From the NCBI GenBank assembly GCA_900550365.1, contig URRR01000011.1:9059-73058 (forward strand): a stretch of 64,000 nucleotides of DNA, given 5' to 3'. This document shows positions 44,825 to 52,461 of the stretch, piece by piece. Positions within the stretch are counted from its first letter, which is position 1, and each line of letters opens with the position of its first letter. Origin of the DNA: an uncultured Prevotella sp. (GTDB lineage: Bacteria; Bacteroidota; Bacteroidia; Bacteroidales; Bacteroidaceae). A program made the translations under genes and the position numbers. The notes under the pieces are model-generated. The model saw only the letters and a list, made by a program, of their open reading frames with translations. It was not told where the DNA came from and ran no database searches.

Positions 44825-45361
44825 ATGATTTTACGCCACTCTAAGCGCACGGTTCCGCAACTTAACACCACGTCAACGGCTGACATATCGTTTATCCTGC
44901 TGGTGTTTTTCCTTGTGATGACGTCAATGGACGTTGACAAGGGCCTCTCACGTGTGCTTCCTCCGATTCAGAATGATAATGAAACGGAAGTCACCGAGGT
45001 GGCTAAAAGTGACGTCCTGACCATCCGGCTAACGGCTGACAGCCGTCTGGTAGTGGACGGCCAGCCTATGGAGACAGGCAAGCTACGTTCCCGTGTGGTT
45101 ACGTTTATCAGCAGGATGGCCGACAGCCGTCGTCATATTCTCCTGCTCGACGTTGACCGGCGGGCATCGTATGATTTGTATTTTAATGTCCAGAATGAGA
45201 TAGTTGGGGCTTACAACGCTCTGCGTGACGGTTATGCAAGACGCCGGTTCGGGCGTGCTTACGCATTATGTACACCGCGCCAGCGGGACGAAGCGAGGAA
45301 GTATTATCCGCAACGCATATCCGAGACGACAGCAGGAGAAAAGGAAGGAGGAGGTATATGA
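44825..45361 (+). CDS. exbD: ExbD/TolR-type transport protein, first copy
   Basis: 178 residues. Short cytoplasmic N-terminus with VPQLNTTSTADISFILLVFF, where the membrane Asp of the ExbD helix is in the TADISF motif, followed by FLVMTSMDVDKGLSRVLPP and a periplasmic domain. Overlaps the second copy by 4 bases (ATGA at 45358). Role: proton-driven motor subunit. Confidence 0.85.
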   Translation: MILRHSKRTVPQLNTTSTADISFILLVFFLVMTSMDVDKGLSRVLPPIQNDNETEVTEVAKSDVLTIRLTADSRLVVDGQPMETGKLRSRVVTFISRMADSRRHILLLDVDRRASYDLYFNVQNEIVGAYNALRDGYARRRFGRAYALCTPRQRDEARKYYPQRISETTAGEKEGGGI

Positions 45362-45825
45362 GCTTTTTCAGACATGTCAGACGTGAGGTGCCGGTGCTCA
45401 ATACGGCTTCATTGCCCGACCTTATATTCACCGTCCTCTTCTTCTTCATCACCGTAACACATATGAGAGAGGTTACTTTAAAGGTGAAATACCGCGTTCC
45501 GGAAGGTACGGAGCTTACCAAACTGGTCAAGAAATCTGCTGTCACCTATATATATATAGGACGTCCCACTGACGGTATGGGGCGCGTTGTAAGTGAAAAA
45601 AGCCGAATACAGGTGAACGACAAGTATGTAGACGTGCCGGCCGTGACCGATTATGTGGCTGATGAGCGTAGCCGGATGTCACCCGAAGATGTGCGCATAA
45701 TGAGTGTATCGTTGAAGGCTGACCGCTCTACTCCTATGGGACTAGTGTCTGACGTGCGTCAGGCGTTAAGGCTGGCAGGTGTCACGCGCATCAATTATTC
45801 AGCCACACAAAAAGGCGAAAAATAA
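45358..45825 (+). CDS. exbD: ExbD/TolR-type transport protein, second copy
   Basis: 155 residues from the ATG at 45358, chosen for the overlap with the first copy; the upstream ATG at 45268 lies deep inside that gene. VPVLNTASLPDLIFTVLFFF carries the membrane Asp; HMREVTLKVKYRVPEGTEL and MSVSLKADRSTPMGLVSDVR follow in the periplasmic part. Two different ExbD proteins per cluster are common in Bacteroidetes. Confidence 0.83.
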   Translation: MSFFRHVRREVPVLNTASLPDLIFTVLFFFITVTHMREVTLKVKYRVPEGTELTKLVKKSAVTYIYIGRPTDGMGRVVSEKSRIQVNDKYVDVPAVTDYVADERSRMSPEDVRIMSVSLKADRSTPMGLVSDVRQALRLAGVTRINYSATQKGEK

Positions 45826-45909
45826 TTTATCAATTTACGGTAAAGTTTTAATCTATAACATAATCGTAAAAAATTGCTTACGATTTGTTGTATAAATAAT
45901 ATTTTTTTG

Positions 45910-45918
45910 TATCTTTGC
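45910..45918 (+). promoter_or_regulatory. -7 promoter element of Lrp-type regulator
   Basis: TATCTTTGC, perfect match, about 90 bases before the ATG. Confidence 0.6.
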
Positions 45919-46005
45919 GGAAAAGTTATCATGCACGGATGGACAGGACATGAACAGTCCGGAGTACAGCCGTGCCATTCTCATTAATAATTTATTAAAG
46001 GCAAA

Positions 46006-46500
46006 ATGGCACATCACAATTTAGATTCGTTAGACAAGAAAATACTGAAACTCATTGCTGAAGATGCCCGCATACCTTTTCTGGAGGTTGCGCGTTCATG
46101 CAATGTAAGCGGCGCAGCCATTCATCAACGTATCCAGAAGCTAAACACTTTGGGAGTTCTGAAAGGCTCTAAATTTATAATTGACCCTGAGAAAATCGGT
46201 TATGAGACATGCGCTTACATAGGTCTGAACCTGAAAAATCCGGAGAATTTCGATGCTGCGGTTGATGCCTTGAAGCGTATTCCGGAGGTAGTTGAATGTC
46301 ATTATACGACCGGCGACTATGACATGTTTATCAAGATATACGCCGTCAACAATCATCATCTGCTTAATATCATACACGACCGTCTGCAGCCTCTTGGCCT
46401 TTCGCGGAGCGAAACCATTATTTCGTTTAATTCAGCTTTCAGCCGTCAGTTGCCGATTATCGACATGCCGGTAGATGATATTGATGCTGATGAGGAATAA
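46006..46500 (+). CDS. Lrp/AsnC family transcriptional regulator
   Basis: 164 residues: AsnC-type HTH at 5-60 (LDSLDKKILKLIAEDARIPF, VARSCNVSGAAIHQRIQKL) and RAM/ligand domain (CAYIGLNLKNPENFDAAVDA, VVECHYTTGDYDMFIKIYA). Normal length for the family; acidic tail DDIDADEE. Likely senses an amino acid; targets unknown. Confidence 0.9.
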   Translation: MAHHNLDSLDKKILKLIAEDARIPFLEVARSCNVSGAAIHQRIQKLNTLGVLKGSKFIIDPEKIGYETCAYIGLNLKNPENFDAAVDALKRIPEVVECHYTTGDYDMFIKIYAVNNHHLLNIIHDRLQPLGLSRSETIISFNSAFSRQLPIIDMPVDDIDADEE

Positions 46501-46520
46501 ACATTTGTTTTATAAGAAAC

Positions 46521-46613
46521 TTGTTGTTATTACTTGCGCTTGCGTCCGCTTACGTTGCGGTGCAGGCGCAAGGTCGTTTTATGGCCGTTACTTATAATAA
46601 TGACAGTCTGTAA
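46521..46613 (+). pseudogene. N-terminal remnant of exo/endonuclease-phosphatase family gene
   Basis: A 30-codon frame from TTG: LLLLLALASAYVAVQAQGRF then MAVTYNNDSL and a stop. Signal peptide plus QGRFMAVTYN is the usual opening of secreted endonuclease/exonuclease/phosphatase proteins of Bacteroidales (…TYNVENLFD). The rest is missing. Confidence 0.4.
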
Positions 46614-46653
46614 GTATATGAGCTAAAGATGAATAAACGATAAACGCAAAAAG

Positions 46654-46687
46654 ACAAGGACAATAAAGAATGTGCCCTTGCCTTTTT
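46654..46687. terminator. Terminator-like hairpin after folA
   Basis: CAAGGACA faces TGTGCCCTTG with a short bulge, between T- and A-rich flanks. It lies at the 3' end of the minus-strand folA gene. Confidence 0.45.
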
Positions 46688-46712
46688 TTATTTAGTTTAC
46701 TGTGTCTGTATG

Positions 46713-47195
46713 TTATTTCTTCGTATAGTCCACGAAGGCGAAATCATAGGCATGCTTCTCGTCCTTCGTGTGTTTTTCGCGGCTAACTTCGTGCCAGTCG
46801 CTGTATTCAGGAAAGAAAGCGTCTGCGCCATCAGGCGTATCTTCTATTTCCGTAAGGCAAAGACGGTCGGCATATGTCATGGTCTCAGCGTACACCTCAG
46901 CGCCGCCTATGATGTAAATATCCTCATTATCAGAGCAATGTTTGAGGGCTTCGTCAAATGAAGTGTACGTGTCACAGCCCTTAAAGTCATGCCTTGTGCG
47001 GCTCAGTACAATGTTTCTTCTGTTAGGCAACGCCCCCTTCGGCAGCGATTCAAACGTCTTGCGGCCCATGATTATGGTATGTCCCGTGGTAAGAGCCTTA
47101 AATCTTTTCATGTCGTCAGGCAGCCAGTATATCAGTTTGTTGCCCTTGCCTATGGCACGGTTGCGTGCCACGGCCGCTATGATAGATATTCGCAT
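46713..47195 (-). CDS. folA: Dihydrofolate reductase
   Basis: 160 residues. ISIIAAVARNRAIGKGNKLI, YWLPDDMKRFKALTTGHTII, MGRKTFESLPKGALPNRRNI and IYIIGGAEVYAETM are standard DHFR blocks including the active-site Asp. Follows thyA by 63 bases on the same strand, the common dTMP-cycle pairing. Confidence 0.95.
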   Translation of the reverse strand: MRISIIAAVARNRAIGKGNKLIYWLPDDMKRFKALTTGHTIIMGRKTFESLPKGALPNRRNIVLSRTRHDFKGCDTYTSFDEALKHCSDNEDIYIIGGAEVYAETMTYADRLCLTEIEDTPDGADAFFPEYSDWHEVSREKHTKDEKHAYDFAFVDYTKK

Positions 47196-47258
47196 GTTGC
47201 GTCTTTTGTTTTATTTCTTATGATAATTATCGGTTAATTTTTCTCCTTCAAATCATTG

Positions 47259-48053
47259 TCATACGCTTACTTTGCCCGGAATATGAGGCCAAGGGTCATA
47301 GTTCTCAAGCTTGAAGTCCTCGTATTTGAAGTCGAAAATGTTCTTAACGTCAGGGTTGATGACCATTTTCGGCAGCGGGCGGGGCGTGCGTGTAAGCTGC
47401 AGGTGCACCTGTTCAAGGTGGTTAAGGTACAGATGCGTGTCGCCTGTTGTGTGTATAAAGTCGCCCGCTTTCAGTCCCGTAACCTGAGCGACCATCATCA
47501 ACAGCAGCGCATAAGAGGCGATGTTGAACGGTACACCGAGGAACGTGTCGGCGCTGCGCTGGTAAAGCTGCAGACTGAGGCGGCCGTCTGCCACGTAGAA
47601 CTGAAACAGACAGTGGCATGGAGGCAGGTGCATCTGCTCAATTTCGGCCACATTCCATGCGCTCACTATCATGCGGCGTGAATCCGGGTTATGCTTAATC
47701 TGCTCTATTACGTTGCTTATCTGGTCGATATGTCCGCCGTTATAGTCGGGCCATGAGCGCCACTGATGACCGTAAACCGGGCCGAGCTCGCCGTTCTCGT
47801 CAGCCCATTCGTTCCATATTCGCACGCCGTGCTCCTGAAGATATTTCACGTTTGTGTCACCTTTCAGAAACCAAAGCAGCTCGTAGATGATTGATTTCAG
47901 GTGCAGCTTCTTCGTTGTAAGCAACGGAAAACCGTCATCCAGGTTGAATCTCATCTGGTTACCGAAGATGCTTATCGTGCCTGTTCCGGTGCGGTCGTGC
48001 TTCTTTACGCCTTCCGTAACGATGCGGTTAAGCAAGTCAAGATATTGTTTCAT
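47259..48053 (-). CDS. thyA: Thymidylate synthase
   Basis: 264 residues, the exact length of E. coli ThyA. MKQYLDLLNRIVTEGVKKHD, RTGTGTISIFGNQMRF, catalytic Cys in HLPPCHCLFQFYVA, SADTFLGVPFNIASYALL and a C-terminal Val. Methylates dUMP to dTMP using methylene-THF, whose dihydrofolate product FolA recycles. Confidence 0.96.
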   Translation of the reverse strand: MKQYLDLLNRIVTEGVKKHDRTGTGTISIFGNQMRFNLDDGFPLLTTKKLHLKSIIYELLWFLKGDTNVKYLQEHGVRIWNEWADENGELGPVYGHQWRSWPDYNGGHIDQISNVIEQIKHNPDSRRMIVSAWNVAEIEQMHLPPCHCLFQFYVADGRLSLQLYQRSADTFLGVPFNIASYALLLMMVAQVTGLKAGDFIHTTGDTHLYLNHLEQVHLQLTRTPRPLPKMVINPDVKNIFDFKYEDFKLENYDPWPHIPGKVSV

Positions 48054-48116
48054 TGTCCTTATTTTATTATAACGGTATGATATTATGGCATGGCCGGCCT
48101 TATCTGCCGCTGCCGT

Positions 48117-49574
48117 TTATTCAGCGGTTACGTTGCTGCCGGTCCTTTCCTCTTTATCAATTACGCGGGTGTCCCCCTCAGGCGTGTGCGTGCTTTTTAT
48201 CTTCCATTCGGCCGGATACAGGTTATTGGCGCGGTTGCCGATATTCTTCTCAAAGCCCAATGGCACGCTTTTATATCTCATCATGACATATCCGCGCGGA
48301 GTGTCAGGCGGCAGAGTGACGCTTTCCTTGCGTAAGTAACTGACGGCCTGGCCGTAGTCAAGCTCTGCTGAAGGGAAAGCCGCGCTGTTAAGTGCCGTTG
48401 ACAGTGCCAGGGCATGTGCCGGAATGACATCACGCCCCTTCATCGTGCCGAGCTGAACGCCGGCTGAAAGCACCTTAAGAGATGCTGACGCTGCATCGAA
48501 AACGTTTTTCCATGTGCGTGGAATAGCCGTGAACGTGTCGCCACAGCATGTCATTTCATAGCCGTCAGGTGACGTCAGCCACGACGTGCACGGGCAGGCG
48601 GCGTTGCTGTTACGCCTTCCGTTGCGGTCGCTTTTTTGTTTTTTTGTTTTCGTTTTACGGTTTCCGTGCTCACTGTCGCCGGTCTTCCGCATTACGGCCA
48701 TGAACAGACCTTCACCACGTGTCAGCCCCGGCAGAAACCGGTACACGGGCTTGTCGAAGCCGCTGAGCAGCGACCCCGTGATGCACCAGTCACCGGCAAT
48801 GTCAACGGGCAGCATCTCGGCCCCCAGCTCTTCACATATATAGCGTACGTTTTCTTCGTTTTCCTTGGTGTTGAACGTGCACGTTGAATATATCAGAACA
48901 CCTCCCTGACGCAGGCATGCCCATGCGTCGGCCACTATCTCACGTTGCAGTCTGCGGCATTTATCTACGTTGCCGAGGCTCCATTCGCCTATGGCGTCAG
49001 GGTCTTTACGGAACATCCCTTCACCAGAACACGGCACGTCAGTAAGTATCACGTCGAACGTAAGACCGCTGCGGACAAAATCCTGCGGATAATTGTTTGT
49101 TACGATGACGTCAGGATGACCGAATTTCTGCATGTTCTCTGCCAGAACATGCGCGCGTTGTCTTATCGGTTCGTTGCTTATCAGCAGGCTGCCTTCAGGC
49201 AGGGCGGCGCGTGCTACGGTAGATTTTCCGCCCGGAGCGGCACACATGTCGAGCATGGTTACAGGGCCGTCAGTGACGTATTGGCGCATGACGCGGTCAA
49301 GAAACATTGACGAAGCCTCCTGAACATAGTACATACCGGCGTGCATCAGCGGGTCAAACGTGAACGCGGGCCTCGTCTTGAGATAAAATCCGTCACCGCA
49401 CCAGACCACGCGGCCGTCAGCGTTGACTGCCGTCCACTTGCCGTCGAGGCATTTCAGAGGGTTCAGGCGTATGCTTACTGGAGCCTCACCGGCCAGCCCT
49501 TCGGCCAGCCGTTGCCACAGGCTGTCGCCCATGTCGGCCTTTGCCTGGGTTATAAAGTCGTCGGGCAGTGTCAT
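48117..49574 (-). CDS. RsmF/Sun-like rRNA cytosine methyltransferase
   Basis: 485 residues. SAM site LDMCAAPGGKSTVA; catalytic Cys pair in DVPCSGEGMFRKD and YSTCTFNTKENEENV. The N-terminal segment (VSIRLNPLK) and a C-terminal PUA-like part (VPLGFEKNIGNRANNLYP, EWKIKS) match the RsmF type (m5C in 16S rRNA). A Lys/Arg-rich linker (RKTKTKKQKSDRNGRR) divides them. 63 bases before thyA. Confidence 0.88.
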   Translation of the reverse strand: MTLPDDFITQAKADMGDSLWQRLAEGLAGEAPVSIRLNPLKCLDGKWTAVNADGRVVWCGDGFYLKTRPAFTFDPLMHAGMYYVQEASSMFLDRVMRQYVTDGPVTMLDMCAAPGGKSTVARAALPEGSLLISNEPIRQRAHVLAENMQKFGHPDVIVTNNYPQDFVRSGLTFDVILTDVPCSGEGMFRKDPDAIGEWSLGNVDKCRRLQREIVADAWACLRQGGVLIYSTCTFNTKENEENVRYICEELGAEMLPVDIAGDWCITGSLLSGFDKPVYRFLPGLTRGEGLFMAVMRKTGDSEHGNRKTKTKKQKSDRNGRRNSNAACPCTSWLTSPDGYEMTCCGDTFTAIPRTWKNVFDAASASLKVLSAGVQLGTMKGRDVIPAHALALSTALNSAAFPSAELDYGQAVSYLRKESVTLPPDTPRGYVMMRYKSVPLGFEKNIGNRANNLYPAEWKIKSTHTPEGDTRVIDKEERTGSNVTAE

Positions 49575-49599
49575 TTGTTGCAGATGTTTTGCTTAGTCT

Positions 49600-49608
49600 G
49601 CAAAGTTA
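49600..49608 (-). promoter_or_regulatory. -7 element for the methyltransferase-thyA-folA unit
   Basis: Minus-strand TAACTTTGC, perfect match, 26 bases before the start codon. Confidence 0.65.
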
Positions 49609-49680
49609 CTAATAATTTTAAAGCTATCGGATAAAAAGCCGGATGAATAATAATAATAACATTGATTTTGATAAAAATAA

Positions 49681-49717
49681 AGTCCGGCATGACCTTATTA
49701 AACGTTCATGCCGGGTA
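49681..49717. other. Isolated hairpin in gene-free region
   Basis: TCCGGCATGA pairs with TCATGCCGGG around 13 bases. Sits in the 450-base gene-free region 49610-50050, which otherwise holds only repeats. Confidence 0.4.
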
Positions 49718-49812
49718 TTGAGCAACCCCGAAAACAACCGTTCACATCATTGCCTGCACCCCTTTACAATGCGGTTTGCGGCAGGCGTGTAACCCGCTGA
49801 TAATCAACGGCT

Positions 49813-49901
49813 CTGCAAAAGGCCGTCTTTTAGCGTCCAAAAGACGGCCTTTTGCAAGCCAAGAGATGACCTTTTGCAACGCGAAAGGCCACCTCTTGAA
49901 A
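49813..49901. repeat. Palindromic GGCCGTCTTTT-family repeat, copy 6
   Basis: CTGCAAAAGGCCGTCTTTTA faces AAAAGACGGCCTTTTGCA, followed by GATGACCTTTTGCAACGC and GCGAAAGGCCACCTCTTG. It is the cleanest copy and shows the two-hairpin form. Confidence 0.75.
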
Positions 49902-49980
49902 AGAAGTTGAAGAAGTTATAGAAGTTAGCAGACAAGATACAAGCAAACAAGCCGACAAGAAGATTTGCCCCGCAAACAGC

Positions 49981-50047
49981 AAAGCATACGGCTTTAACTT
50001 CTAACGAGCGAAGCGAGTGATAACTTCTCTAACTTCTTTAACTTCTT
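49981..50047. repeat. TAACTTCT repeat with GAGCGAAGCGAG core, copy 1
   Basis: GGCTTTAACTTCTAACGAG then CGAAGCGAGTGATAACTTCT and further TAACTTCT units. Nearly identical to 59851-59917. An inverted partner (GAAGTTGAAGAAGTTATAGA) lies at 49904-49930. Confidence 0.65.
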
Positions 50048-50052
50048 CCTAC

Positions 50053-50721
50053 TTACTCTTTATTCTTCTCGAGCCATTCAAGACGGCGTGCGTCAGGCAG
50101 ATGCTTTACGCTGAAGTTGTCAAAGCGGACATTGAATCCGTCGCCGTCAGGGCAAGCTCCCATCATGCCAACCATTACCGGCGTGTTGTCCTGAAGCCAT
50201 GCGTTACGCATCATTGTGTATTCCTTGTCATCGAAAGAATAGAATATCTCCACCGCGTCACGTCTGCGTACGGCCTTTATCCATATACAGTCTACCGGGC
50301 GGTCAAGAGAGATTACGCTCCAGTCTGAAGTGTGATGAGTAACCACCACGCTCAGATTATACTTCCCGTCAACGTATTCTATGCCCGCCTTGATGTAGTT
50401 CTCATGGTCAATACGTATCATGAGGCCGGCCTGGTCGAAGCGCTGGCGGTAGTCGCCGGTAATCTTCACCTTGGCCTCAAACTCGCCGCCGTAAGTAGAG
50501 TAGAGGAAGGGCGCGTCGTCAACGGTAAAACCATAGTGGGATATACGCCAGTAGTCACTCTTCGGCGTGACCGCCATTGTCAGCGCGCCCTTGTCTATAT
50601 TCCAGGCCTCCGGCTCGTTATACCACGTCATTTTCTCCAAAGACTGAGCCCTTGAGGCTGTCAGCGTGCCTGCCGCCAGCAGAGCCGTTGCTATTGCTTT
50701 TGCCATAATGTTTCTTTTCAT
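50053..50721 (-). CDS. DUF1349 concanavalin-like secreted protein
   Basis: 222 residues from the ATG at 50721, giving MKRNIMAKAIATALLAAGTL and a cut after SRAQ; the 22 upstream codons do not look translated. Body: EKMTWYNEPEAWNIDKGALT, KITGDYRQRFDQAGLMIRID, VTHHTSDWSVISLD and YTMMRNAWLQDNTPVMVGMM are the DUF1349/YesU pattern. Fold is lectin-like; activity unknown. Divergent from a LuxR-type regulator. Confidence 0.82.
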   Translation of the reverse strand: MKRNIMAKAIATALLAAGTLTASRAQSLEKMTWYNEPEAWNIDKGALTMAVTPKSDYWRISHYGFTVDDAPFLYSTYGGEFEAKVKITGDYRQRFDQAGLMIRIDHENYIKAGIEYVDGKYNLSVVVTHHTSDWSVISLDRPVDCIWIKAVRRRDAVEIFYSFDDKEYTMMRNAWLQDNTPVMVGMMGACPDGDGFNVRFDNFSVKHLPDARRLEWLEKNKE

Positions 50722-50748
50722 TTGATTTGGATTTATGAGTATTTTCAG

Positions 50749-50764
50749 TAACTTTGCAAAGTTA
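50749..50764. promoter_or_regulatory. Palindromic overlapping divergent -7 elements
   Basis: TAACTTTGCAAAGTTA is a perfect 16-base palindrome that contains TAACTTTGC on both strands. It sits between the divergent DUF1349 (start 50721) and LuxR-type (start 50810) genes, so polymerase can bind only one way at a time. Confidence 0.65.
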
Positions 50765-50809
50765 TAAACCTTTGGCTTATCACGCAATAGTCATTAATAA
50801 CCATTTTGA

Positions 50810-51574
50810 ATGAAGGCAGACAACAGGTCTAAGGTGATTGACGCCATTCTTGCCGGGCAGGGCAGTGTTCTCAATGGCAGGACGGACGCTGACCTTGAGC
50901 GCTTTAAGGCGGTGGCTCAGGGATACGCCCTGTTGGAAAACTCTATTGCCGTGCTGAGCGATATGCATGCCGGCGTGAGCTATATATATTATGGTGGCTT
51001 TGCTGACCGTCTCGGGATGCGCCTTGAGAGACGTGCTGATACGGTGATGTCGGTGTGGGAAGATGACGTTCTCAGTCTTGTCCACCCTGACGACTTGCCC
51101 TCAAAGTATATGTACGAGCTGGATTTCTTCCGCTTCGTTATGAGCCGTCCGGCCGCGCGCCGTCGCGATTACTATATGGCGGAAAGCCTGCGCATGAAGG
51201 ACGCCGCAGGACTTTATCACCCTGTTCTTCACCGTCTGTTCTACGTTACTGACTGTTCCGGCGGAGCCATTCGGCTCGCCCTGTGCCTCTACGGTCCGTT
51301 GTCGCCCGGCTTTGGAGGGCGTTGTGCAATATTCAATACGGTAAGCGGTCGCGTCACCGAGCTTGCCAGCCATAGTCCGGACGGCCTGTTGTCTGGCCGT
51401 GAGCTGCAGGTTCTGAGGCTGATAGCCGACGGTAAACCGAGCAAGACCATAGCCTGCGAACTGTCGATAAGCATCAACACCGTCAGCCGACACCGCCAGA
51501 ACATACTTGACAAGCTCCACGCCCGTAACTCAATGGAGGCCTGCCGAATGGCCGCAAGGCTCAGACTGATATAA
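50810..51574 (+). CDS. LuxR-family regulator with PAS-like domain
   Basis: 254 residues. N-terminal 160 residues resemble a degenerate PAS-type sensor (VSYIYYGGFADRLGM, WEDDVLSLVHPDDLPSKYMY, YHPVLHRLFYVTD). C-terminal GerE-type HTH at 195-254: LSGRELQVLRLIADGKPSKT and IACELSISINTVSRHRQNIL. No receiver domain or membrane helix. Divergent to DUF1349 gene, possibly its regulator. Confidence 0.85.
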   Translation: MKADNRSKVIDAILAGQGSVLNGRTDADLERFKAVAQGYALLENSIAVLSDMHAGVSYIYYGGFADRLGMRLERRADTVMSVWEDDVLSLVHPDDLPSKYMYELDFFRFVMSRPAARRRDYYMAESLRMKDAAGLYHPVLHRLFYVTDCSGGAIRLALCLYGPLSPGFGGRCAIFNTVSGRVTELASHSPDGLLSGRELQVLRLIADGKPSKTIACELSISINTVSRHRQNILDKLHARNSMEACRMAARLRLI

Positions 51575-51649
51575 GCGCCGACGCGTCAGCCGCTGAGTAT
51601 GACGATGAACAAAAAGCGCGGAGGCGTGCCGATTGTCGGTCAAAATTAT

Positions 51650-51658
51650 TAATTTTGC
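51650..51658 (+). promoter_or_regulatory. -7 promoter element of LUD gene
   Basis: TAATTTTGC, perfect match, 25 bases before the ATG. Confidence 0.6.
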
Positions 51659-51682
51659 ATACGGTTTTAAATCAAAAGCATT

Positions 51683-52318
51683 ATGACACCTAAGGAAATA
51701 CGCAACGAAAGACTTGCACAGAAGATGATAAAGAATCTCATGCGCCGTAACTTTGAGGCATTTTACTGCCCCACGGCGGCTGAGGCTGTAGAACGTATCT
51801 CGGCTCTTATCCCCGACGGCAGCACGGTGACATGGGGCGGCTCGATGACGATACGCGACATGGGGCTGACTAAAGCTCTGCATGCACGTAACCTTAATGT
51901 GCTCGACCGCGACCTTACGTCAGACCCGGCCGAGGCGCAGCGTATATACCGGGAGGCCTTCTCGGCTGATTTTTATCTGTCGAGTGTCAATGCGATAAGT
52001 GAGGACGGAGTGATAGTAAACATTGACGGCAACGGCAACAGAGTGGCCGCCATAACCTTCGGACCTAAGAAAGTGATATTTGTAGTGGGGCTGAATAAGG
52101 TGACGCAGGACGTTGACAGCGCCCTGGCCCGTGCGCGTTCTACGGCCAGTCCGATTAATGCCGCCCGCTTTGACATCAAGACACCATGCCAGGCCGACGG
52201 CATCTGCCATAACTGCAATTCGCCTGAAAGCATCTGTAACTACATCCACTTCATGCGCAATTCTCACCCTGCAAAGCGCCATACCGTAGTGCTCGTCGGC
52301 GAGGATTTGGGATACTGA
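51683..52318 (+). CDS. LUD-domain (LutC/YkgG-like) protein
   Basis: 211 residues. ALIPDGSTVTWGGSMTIRDM, YLSSVNAISEDGVIVNIDG and ITFGPKKVIFVVGLNKVTQD form the DUF162/LUD fold. The tail has clustered cysteines (CQADGICHNCNSPESIC), which could bind a metal. LutC-type proteins act in lactate oxidation with LutA/B, but none is near, so the role is open. Confidence 0.8.
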   Translation: MTPKEIRNERLAQKMIKNLMRRNFEAFYCPTAAEAVERISALIPDGSTVTWGGSMTIRDMGLTKALHARNLNVLDRDLTSDPAEAQRIYREAFSADFYLSSVNAISEDGVIVNIDGNGNRVAAITFGPKKVIFVVGLNKVTQDVDSALARARSTASPINAARFDIKTPCQADGICHNCNSPESICNYIHFMRNSHPAKRHTVVLVGEDLGY

Positions 52319-52324
52319 TGGCGT

Positions 52325-52455
52325 TAAGGATTAAGAGTTAAGAATTAAGAAATAAGCAAATACGATTTTCAGCATCATATTAAATTCTTGATTCTTCACT
52401 CTTAGTTCTTAATTATTGAAATATTTCGTAACTCTTGATTCTTAATTCTTAATTA
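52325..52455. repeat. AT-rich TTAAGAATTAAG repeat region
   Basis: GGATTAAGAGTTAAGAATTA faces ATTCTTCACTCTTAGTTCTT, then TTGATTCTTAATTCTTAATT. Similar strings precede the 41285 gene. It fills the gap before topB. Confidence 0.55.
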
Positions 52456-52461
52456 AAAAAA

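Noticed and set aside
52325..52455. Possible CRISPR or tandem array
   Set aside because: Repeats are short, irregular and AT-rich with no spacers of fixed length; no cas genes anywhere in the window.
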